DNA of 30,235 nt from CALCMJ01 sp964475415 (lineage in GTDB: Bacteria; Bacteroidota; Bacteroidia; Chitinophagales; Saprospiraceae), in NCBI GenBank assembly GCA_964475415.1, contig CAYYWZ010000050.1, forward strand, positions 1-30,235, in the 5' to 3' direction. A program made the translations under genes and the position numbers. Of this stretch, positions 24,793 to 30,235 are shown piece by piece. Under the pieces are notes generated by a model that did no database searches, was not told where the DNA came from, and saw only the letters and a list, made by a program, of their open reading frames with translations. Each line of letters opens with the position of its first letter. The first letter of the stretch is position 1.

Positions 24793-24823
24793 CAAATGTA
24801 AGAGGATTTCTTTATCTCTACAA
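24793..24823 (-). promoter_or_regulatory. Bacteroidota-type promoter of rocD
   Basis: On the minus strand TTG (24823-24821) is followed after exactly 20 nt by TACATTTG (24800-24793), an exact match to the Bacteroidota primary sigma -33/-7 pattern TTG...TAnnTTTG. The start codon of rocD lies 19 nt below the -7 box, implying a very short leader. It is the cleanest promoter match I found in the window. Confidence 0.75.
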
Positions 24824-24864
24824 CTAAGCTCCATAAATTAAATAGATAAGATCAATTCAGTCTT

Positions 24865-25458
24865 CTAGGTTACTTCAAGGTTTATAAGCTCTCTATGGAT
24901 TTTCATAATCTGATTGATAAGACTTTGTTTGCCATTATTGTAGATCACATAATCTGATCGCTTTATTTTTTCTGATTGGTCTAGCTGGTTTTTCATCCTA
25001 GCCATAACAGCAGCTCTGTCTGTGCTATCTCTACTGATTACTCTAGAGATTCTTAATTCATCATCTGCTGCTACTGTTATAATTTTATCGAAATAGTGTT
25101 GGCTACCAGCTTCGAATATGAGAGCAGCTTCTTCGATAGCATATTTTGTTTTTTGTTCTGACATCCACCTGTCTAGATCTAAGGCAACAGCAGGGTGGAC
25201 AAGCTTGTTGAGTTGTTGCAATAGGTCTTTATTACTAAAAACTTGATCAGCGATATGCTTTCTGTTAAGTCTTCCATTTTTCAGGTAGGCTTCCTCGCCA
25301 AGTAATTGCTTTACACTGGTTTTGAGTTGCTTATTTCTCCACATGAGTTTTTTGGCTTCCTTATCTGCATAGTAGACTGGAATACCCATGGTTTCGAAGA
25401 TTCTACAAACCAATGATTTTCCTGAGCCAATTCCGCCTGTAAGTCCTATTTTAAGCAT
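24865..25458 (-). CDS. coaE: Dephospho-CoA kinase
   Basis: 197 aa, the usual size. It opens with the P-loop GLTGGIGSGKS (5-15), followed by VYYADKEAKKLM (28-39, with the D of the family's ADxxA motif), LVHPAV (about 107-112), and EEAALIFEAG. It phosphorylates the 3'-hydroxyl of dephospho-CoA, the last step of coenzyme A synthesis, in the cytosol. Its ATG shares one base with the TGA of the preceding secreted-protein gene (TGATG), so translation is likely coupled and it is the last gene of an overlapping trio with the Hsp70 gene. A rocD promoter follows just downstream, so rocD need not belong to this operon. Confidence 0.95.
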   Translation of the reverse strand: MLKIGLTGGIGSGKSLVCRIFETMGIPVYYADKEAKKLMWRNKQLKTSVKQLLGEEAYLKNGRLNRKHIADQVFSNKDLLQQLNKLVHPAVALDLDRWMSEQKTKYAIEEAALIFEAGSQHYFDKIITVAADDELRISRVISRDSTDRAAVMARMKNQLDQSEKIKRSDYVIYNNGKQSLINQIMKIHRELINLEVT

Positions 25459-26546
25459 CAGATTTTTTGAAATTTGACATAATGAGTATATTCATTGTTT
25501 AGATGAATTGATATTGTATAGAAACCTGATTTTAAGTAGCTTATGTCAATGTTGTACTTGTCATATGACTTTGCTATAAGTCTTCCGTAAAAATCTAGAA
25601 TGCTTATCTCGTATGAGCTATACATAGGGGCTATTTCTATACTTATATGGTCATCGGAGGGGTTAGGATATACATTGGTGTAAGAATTGTCATTCAATTC
25701 AATTGTGCTAGTAGACAAGCAAAAATCATGGGTCCAATCGATCTCACGCCAAGTGTCCCATAATGACAGGGAAGTGTTCGAACCAGGTATGACCCAGACG
25801 GATGTTTCAGGTCCAGCTACAGCTATAAATTCGTTTACTTCTTCAGTAGTTATAATACCTTTTTCTGTGCTTACTATATGATGTATATCCTTCGTTGCAC
25901 CTATCGTTTTGTATTCTTGAGTACCGCTATCTACCCAGAAACTGAGATTTTCTGTAAATGATGGCCCCCAGTTTTCTACATAAGTCTGTGGCATGAATCC
26001 ATCCACAAAAGGATCTATTGTGGAGATCGGGAAATTATGATCTATAGGGTTGCCCCAGGTTGTACAATATAGTTGGAAACTGCTGTCTATAAGTCCATCT
26101 GCAATAGCTCTGTTTTTTTCTGCTTTAAATCTGGCAAAAAGATTGTTAGCCTTTACAACTTCTCCATCAAACTGCATTTCTACATCTACTACAAAACCAT
26201 CATAGCCTTCCCTTGCTGCAACATATAATGCCTCCGCTTGCTTAGCTTCATTGCCGGGATAATTATAGGACCATGCCCAGACTTCCATACCATTACTCTT
26301 GTAAGCATGCAAGAGTGTATTGTCTACTAACTCCGGCCATATGATAGAGTCTATAGATCCATCAGCTACTTTGACATAAACGCGTTTAATTCCGAGATCG
26401 CTTAAGGTGTCAGCTAGGTCAGCATGCGTCTGGTAACCTGTAATTTCTAGATGCCACAGCCAAGCACCTAAAGCATTACAATCCTGAGCTGCTAGAGTAG
26501 CTGATTGACATAAAAAAAATAGATATGCTAGGTATAGCTTCTTCAT
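25458..26546 (-). CDS. Secreted TIM-barrel-like (glycosidase-like) protein with T9SS sorting tail
   Basis: 362 aa. Signal peptide 1-20 (LYLAYLFFLCQSATLAA-Q). Residues 24-280 look like a beta/alpha barrel: GAWLWHLEITG, DLGIKRVYVKVADGS (50-64), GMEVWAWSYNYPG (86-98), EGYDGFVVDVEMQF (113-126) and VDGFMPQTYVENWG (181-194). The D121-x-E123 pair at the end of a strand recalls active-site acids of lysozyme- or chitinase-like glycosidases, but I cannot assign a family. From about 292, VYPNPSDDHISIEI and ISILDFYGRLIAKS to YVKFQKI form a type A T9SS C-terminal domain, so the mature protein reaches the cell surface or medium. The gene overlaps the Hsp70 gene by 4 nt (ATGA) and coaE by 1 nt, an odd place for an exported enzyme. 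Confidence 0.82.
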   Translation of the reverse strand: MKKLYLAYLFFLCQSATLAAQDCNALGAWLWHLEITGYQTHADLADTLSDLGIKRVYVKVADGSIDSIIWPELVDNTLLHAYKSNGMEVWAWSYNYPGNEAKQAEALYVAAREGYDGFVVDVEMQFDGEVVKANNLFARFKAEKNRAIADGLIDSSFQLYCTTWGNPIDHNFPISTIDPFVDGFMPQTYVENWGPSFTENLSFWVDSGTQEYKTIGATKDIHHIVSTEKGIITTEEVNEFIAVAGPETSVWVIPGSNTSLSLWDTWREIDWTHDFCLSTSTIELNDNSYTNVYPNPSDDHISIEIAPMYSSYEISILDFYGRLIAKSYDKYNIDISYLKSGFYTISIHLNNEYTHYVKFQKI

Positions 26547-28399
26547 ACTTTCTTACCCTTAAGTGCAGATGCAATAGCATTCTCCAAGGCTATATGCGCA
26601 AGAGGCTTAGAGAATTCATTGAGCTTTTCTACGGCTTCTAAGATACTATTTTTATCTCGTGCATTGATAGCTGCTTCTACTTTGTTCTTGAGGTACATAA
26701 GTTCCTTCTGATCCTCACTTGTAAGAATTTCTTTATTCTGTGAAATAAATTTATCCGTTGCTAAAGTTACATTGTTTGCCTCATTTATAGATTCCAAAAT
26801 GGAACGTTCAGCCATGTCTTCCGAAGCTTTCTGTATAGATTCCAGTAACATTTTACCCATCTCTTCTTCGGAGATCCCATATTGGTTTTTGATTTGTACA
26901 GAGCTCTCTACACCAGATCTTTCTTCCATGGCTTTAACTTTCAGGATTCCATCTGCATTGATAACAAAATGTATAGCTATCTTAGGAATGCCCGCAGCCA
27001 TAGGAGGAATATCGTTAAGAATAAATTCGCCTAGTTTTCTATTGTCCTTTACTAGATCTCGTTCGCCTTGGAAGACAGCAACTTTTAGGTTTTTCTGGCC
27101 ATCTACAGAGGTTGTGTAATTTCTACCTACGGAAAGCGGGATAGTACTATTACGAGGAACAATCACATCCATAAGTCCGCCGATTGTTTCTATACCCATA
27201 GACAAGGGCGTTATATCTAGCAAGAGCAAGTCTTTGTTATTTCCAGCTAAAATATCAGCTTGTATAGCAGCCCCTAGAGCCACTACCTCATCGGGATTTA
27301 CTTCTACTTCTGTTCCTATTTTTTTGTCAAAGTATGTTTCCACAGCCTTTCTAACATAAGGTACTTTTGTAGAGCCTCCTACTAATACGATTTCGTCTAT
27401 ATCTGTCTTTTGCTTTTTAGCATCTTTTAGTGCTGCGCTTGTACAGGCTATAGTTTTTTCTACAAGATCTTGGATAATAACTTCAAACTCTTTTTTAGTT
27501 AGATTGAGTTCTAATCCTCCTACGTTAGATTTGTAATGATCATTTGTGCTGAGATGTTTTTTCGCTTCTTCTGCTGATATTCTTAATGCCTGATACAAGG
27601 AAATATTGCTGCTAATAAGATCATCAGAAATATTATGCAATTGTATCCATCTATCTATAATGGCTTTGTCAAAATCATCACCTCCTAGGAAGGTGTCCCC
27701 ATTTGTAGACAATACCTCGAATACTCCATCTGTCAATTCTAGAATACTTATGTCAAATGTTCCTCCACCGAGATCGTATACGGCTATTATTCCATTTTCC
27801 TTAGTTTGAATACCATAAGCAAGGCTTGCCGCCGTAGGTTCGTTTATTATCCTGAGGACATTAAGACCCGCAAGTTTACCTGCATCCTTAGTAGCCTGTC
27901 TTTGTGTATCATTAAAATATGCTGGAACAGTAATGACGGCTTGGTGGACCTCGTGGCCTAGATGTTGTTCTACTCTCTGCTTTAGAAATTTCAAAATCTC
28001 AGCAGAAAGATCTATAGGGGAATAGAATTTGTCATCAATTTTAATTTTCACAAGTGACTCATCGTCCGTCTCTATAATGTCATAAGAGAAGTTAGCATCT
28101 TTTTCTTCCAGATCGTTATGGGATTTACCCATAAGTCGTTTGACAGAATAGATGGTTCTTTCAGGAGAAACCATCAATTGGTTCTTAGCATGATCACCTA
28201 CTAATATCTTATGATCTTGTCCGAAGTTGATGATAGAAGGTACTAGTAGATTCTGCCCTTTGGTATCTCCTACAACAGTAGGTTTTCCATCATTCATATA
28301 AGCCACTAGACTATTAGTAGTTCCTAGGTCTATGCCTATAATGACCTGTTTTTGAGTTTTTATCTTTCCTTCTTTGAGATCTATCGGTATTTTAGCCAT
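26543..28399 (-). CDS. hscA: Hsp70-family chaperone, HscA-like
   Basis: 618 aa from ATG 28399 (MAKIPIDLKEGKIKTQKQ); the frame is open 27 codons further up but that stretch is not chaperone-like. ATPase domain: GIDLGTTNSLVAYM (22-35), VITVPAYFNDTQRQATKDAG, RIINEPTAASLAYG, VYDLGGGTFDISILEL, EIVLVGGSTKVPYVR. Substrate domain: LLLLDITPLSMGIETIGG to the C-terminus; there is no long G-rich tail. The IPIDLKEG-type leader before the first strand, and the length, are as in the HscA proteins of Bacteroidota, which assist Fe-S cluster transfer from IscU; plain DnaK is the alternative but usually starts directly at the first strand. No isc genes or hscB are nearby. It is the first gene of an overlapping trio with the T9SS protein and coaE. 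Confidence 0.87.
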   Translation of the reverse strand: MAKIPIDLKEGKIKTQKQVIIGIDLGTTNSLVAYMNDGKPTVVGDTKGQNLLVPSIINFGQDHKILVGDHAKNQLMVSPERTIYSVKRLMGKSHNDLEEKDANFSYDIIETDDESLVKIKIDDKFYSPIDLSAEILKFLKQRVEQHLGHEVHQAVITVPAYFNDTQRQATKDAGKLAGLNVLRIINEPTAASLAYGIQTKENGIIAVYDLGGGTFDISILELTDGVFEVLSTNGDTFLGGDDFDKAIIDRWIQLHNISDDLISSNISLYQALRISAEEAKKHLSTNDHYKSNVGGLELNLTKKEFEVIIQDLVEKTIACTSAALKDAKKQKTDIDEIVLVGGSTKVPYVRKAVETYFDKKIGTEVEVNPDEVVALGAAIQADILAGNNKDLLLLDITPLSMGIETIGGLMDVIVPRNSTIPLSVGRNYTTSVDGQKNLKVAVFQGERDLVKDNRKLGEFILNDIPPMAAGIPKIAIHFVINADGILKVKAMEERSGVESSVQIKNQYGISEEEMGKMLLESIQKASEDMAERSILESINEANNVTLATDKFISQNKEILTSEDQKELMYLKNKVEAAINARDKNSILEAVEKLNEFSKPLAHIALENAIASALKGKKV

Positions 28400-28437
28400 A
28401 ATAAATGCAGCTTTAATGATATTTTTAGGTGCAAATA

Positions 28438-28469
28438 GAATGTGTGTCATAAAATCCCACACACTATTC
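28438..28469. promoter_or_regulatory. Inverted repeat between divergent hscA and queuosine transporter genes
   Basis: GAATGTGTGT (28438-28447) is repeated in inverted form as ACACACTATTC (28459-28469), one extra T apart from a perfect 10-bp match, with 11 nt between. It lies in the 90-nt gap separating starts at 28399 (minus) and 28490 (plus). Both an operator for a dimeric regulator and a hairpin in either leader are possible; I see no regulator gene nearby. Confidence 0.4.
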
Positions 28470-28489
28470 ATTCTAAGCACAATGTATAA

Positions 28490-29260
28490 ATGTTTGAAGA
28501 CAAAAAAAATATTCTCTATTTCGTCTTAGCCGGTTTCTTTATTGCAAACACCTTAATAGCGGAATTTGTTGGTATAAAGATATTTTCGCTAGAGCAAACT
28601 CTAGGTTTTGATTCTCTAGACTGGACACTGTTTGGTGTTGACGGATTAGGTTTTAACCTTACTGCTGGTGTCATCTTATGGCCTATTGTTTTTGTTATGA
28701 CAGATATTATAAATGAGTATTTCGGTACTAGGGGTGTAAAGCGTCTATCGTATTTTGCTGTGATCCTAGTATTATATGCTTTTATTATGATCTACCTTTC
28801 GATGGCAGTGAGTCCCAATGCTTGGTGGGACCTAGAGAGTGGTTTGTTGCAAACGAATAAGGTGGATAGTATGGATGCAGCTTATAATGCTGTATTTGGA
28901 CAAGGCTTATGGATAATAATAGGTTCCATGGTTGCCTTCTTAGTAGGACAGATAGTGGATGTGGTAGTTTTTCATAGGATCAAGAAATGGACAGGAGAAA
29001 AAAAAATATGGCTTAGGGCTACAGGCTCTACGCTTGTTTCACAGTTTATCGATAGCTATGTTGTATTGATTATTGCTTTTTATATTGGTTCTGATTGGGA
29101 TCTTGTCCGAGTTATAGCTATCGGTACAGTTAATTATTTTTATAAATTTGGGATGGCTATAATTTTGACTCCAGTTATTTATCTTGTCCATTATATTATA
29201 GATAACTATTTAGGGGAGCCACTAGCAACAAAACTAAAAGAAGAAGCAATTACACCATGA
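28490..29260 (+). CDS. yhhQ: Queuosine precursor transporter (YhhQ / DUF165 family)
   Basis: 256 aa. Six hydrophobic segments can be placed (about 9-28, 54-74, 84-107, 136-160, 183-202, 214-238). Family features are NTLIAEFVGIKIF (20-32), the ILWPIVFVMTDIINEYFG block (about 62-79), and SMVAFLVGQIVDVVVFHRIKKW, with ATGSTLVSQFIDSYVVLIIAF later. In E. coli YhhQ takes up preQ0/preQ1, precursors for the tRNA base queuosine; other members may salvage other precursors. ATG 28490 is in the right frame; another ATG at 28482 is not. Its stop overlaps the ctlX start (ATGA), indicating translational coupling, although the two functions are not obviously linked. Confidence 0.9.
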   Translation: MFEDKKNILYFVLAGFFIANTLIAEFVGIKIFSLEQTLGFDSLDWTLFGVDGLGFNLTAGVILWPIVFVMTDIINEYFGTRGVKRLSYFAVILVLYAFIMIYLSMAVSPNAWWDLESGLLQTNKVDSMDAAYNAVFGQGLWIIIGSMVAFLVGQIVDVVVFHRIKKWTGEKKIWLRATGSTLVSQFIDSYVVLIIAFYIGSDWDLVRVIAIGTVNYFYKFGMAIILTPVIYLVHYIIDNYLGEPLATKLKEEAITP

Positions 29261-30174
29261 AGAATCAAATTACCGATACGATCCTAATGATAAGACCAGC
29301 AAATTTTGGATACAACCAAGAAACTGCTGTAAATAATAGTTTTCAGACGGAGGTCAGTACAGAGAATGAGTCTGATATAAGTAAGCAAGCTGTAGTAGAG
29401 TTTGATAATATGGTAAAAGTATTAGAAGCTGCTCATGTCAAAGTAATTGTAGTAGAGGATACAGTAGATCCTGTAAAACCTGATGCCTTATTTCCCAATA
29501 ATTGGATAAGCCTTCATGCTAATAAGTCTATTATTACTTATCCTATGTTTGCTGCGAATAGGCGAATAGAAAAGCGAGAAGATATTGTTTCTATGCTAGA
29601 GGAGAATTATGGTTATGATAGGCGTTTTACATTTGACTTTTATGAATCTGAAGATAGCTTCTTAGAAGGTACTGGTAGCATGGTGCTGGATAGAGCTAAT
29701 AAGATAGTGTATGCGTGCATAAGTCCTCGAACTAATATCAAGGTTCTAGATAAGTTTTGTGTGTTGATGAATTATCAGAAAGTTATCTTTCATTCACTAG
29801 ATGATGAAGGAGAACAAATCTATCATACAAACGTGATGATGGCCATGGGATTAGACTATGTGGTGATCTGTCTAGATTCAATTGCAGACCCAGAAGAAAG
29901 AAAAATTGTAGAAGCAAAGTTTGCTTCCACTAATAAGTATATTCTAGATATTACGACACAGCAAATGAATCAGTTTGCTGGTAATATGATGCAAGTAAAA
30001 ACCACTAAGGGAGAAGCTATTCTTGTGCTTTCACAAGCTGCTTATAACAGTCTTAAATCCAGTCAAATAGAAAAACTAGAATCATTTAACAAGTTGCTGC
30101 CTATTGACATAACAACTATAGAAAAATATGGAGGCGGTAGTGTAAGATGTATGATGGCAGAAGTCTTTTACTAA
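29257..30174 (+). CDS. ctlX: Citrulline hydrolase (ureidase), CtlX family
   Basis: 305 aa, guanidino-group-modifying fold related to arginine deiminase. Markers: MIRPANFGYN (11-20), DALFPNNWIS (76-85), LEGTGSMVLDR (136-146), the catalytic-type histidine H190 in YHTNVMM, and the nucleophilic cysteine C298 in GGGSVRCMMAE close to the C-terminus. Characterised CtlX (Francisella) hydrolyses citrulline to ornithine, CO2 and ammonia. Ornithine would then be used by the RocD encoded at 23499. It starts within the stop of the transporter gene (4-nt overlap) and no arginine deiminase gene is in the window. Related amidinotransferases or dimethylarginine hydrolases are less likely given the FPNNW and C-terminal patterns. 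Confidence 0.9.
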   Translation: MKNQITDTILMIRPANFGYNQETAVNNSFQTEVSTENESDISKQAVVEFDNMVKVLEAAHVKVIVVEDTVDPVKPDALFPNNWISLHANKSIITYPMFAANRRIEKREDIVSMLEENYGYDRRFTFDFYESEDSFLEGTGSMVLDRANKIVYACISPRTNIKVLDKFCVLMNYQKVIFHSLDDEGEQIYHTNVMMAMGLDYVVICLDSIADPEERKIVEAKFASTNKYILDITTQQMNQFAGNMMQVKTTKGEAILVLSQAAYNSLKSSQIEKLESFNKLLPIDITTIEKYGGGSVRCMMAEVFY

Positions 30175-30194
30175 GGCTAATATTTAATTATATT

Positions 30195-30235
30195 ATGAAT
30201 GATTTGAAATTAGTTATTAAAATTGGACTTTTATT
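30195..30235 (+). CDS. Possible start of a next gene (partial)
   Basis: An ATG 20 nt after the ctlX stop opens a frame that stays open to the window edge for 13 codons (MNDLKLVIKIGLL). The spacing suits a further operon member, but too little is visible to tell whether it is real or what it encodes. Confidence 0.35.
   Translation, partial: MNDLKLVIKIGLL

Noticed and set aside
26772..27119. 115-codon plus-strand frame inside hscA
   Set aside because: Antisense shadow of the Hsp70 substrate domain.
28400..28480. Upstream extension of the HscA-like frame
   Set aside because: The 27 extra residues do not resemble Hsp70, and ATG 28399 gives the expected family N-terminus.

Overview
The window is a low-GC (by eye about one third G+C) chromosomal segment of a Bacteroidota bacterium. 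The evidence for this is: an ECF sigma factor / FecR-type anti-sigma / TonB-dependent receptor cluster, secreted proteins ending in type IX secretion (T9SS) sorting domains, a CtlX-type citrulline hydrolase, lack of Shine-Dalgarno-like sites, and one good Bacteroidota promoter (TTG-N20-TAnnTTTG) ahead of rocD. Remnants or members of the PL7 alginate lyase and GH74-like families suggest polysaccharide use, perhaps marine or algal. I cannot fix the family; a Saprospiria- or Cytophagia-like lineage is a guess. No rRNA, tRNA, CRISPR array, insertion sequence or phage gene was seen.

Layout. 1-894 (-): 5' part of a secreted GH74/Asp-box protein, running off the left edge. 1033-5548 (+): ECF sigma factor, FecR-like anti-sigma factor, STN-containing TonB-dependent receptor, and a DUF1801 protein; this looks like one surface-signalling operon. 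5669-8277 (+): a PAP2 phosphatase and a T9SS-exported arylsulfotransferase-like protein. 8281-11244 (-): an AGCS sodium/amino-acid symporter and an unrecognised seven-helix membrane protein. 11332-11431 is a run of exactly 100 N, flanked by identical 55-nt ends, so probably an assembly join. 11649-12452 (+): AIM24/TIGR00266 protein. 12562-13141 (-): a broken PL7 alginate lyase lipoprotein gene. 13176-16776 (-): long-chain acyl-CoA synthetase, CurA-type NADPH oxidoreductase and histidine-phosphatase-fold protein, probably one operon. 16908-17456 (-): DUF1761 membrane protein. 17597-22364 (-): a plugless receptor-like barrel and a large TPR protein, co-directional and 25 nt apart. 22365-22889 is an AT-rich stretch without a gene. 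22890-23393 (+): unrecognised protein.

23499-30174 is mostly metabolism. On the minus strand lie rocD (own promoter) and a tightly overlapping set hscA-like, secreted TIM-barrel-like T9SS protein, coaE. On the plus strand, starting divergently from hscA, lie a YhhQ-type queuosine precursor transporter and ctlX, overlapping by ATGA. CtlX (citrulline to ornithine) and RocD (ornithine to glutamate semialdehyde) form consecutive steps of citrulline/arginine catabolism.

I did not find a clear new defence or mobile system. The best leads are the TPR/barrel pair, the secreted protein embedded between hscA and coaE, the seven-helix protein of unknown family, the His-rich anti-sigma factor, the PL7 pseudogene and the gap artefact.
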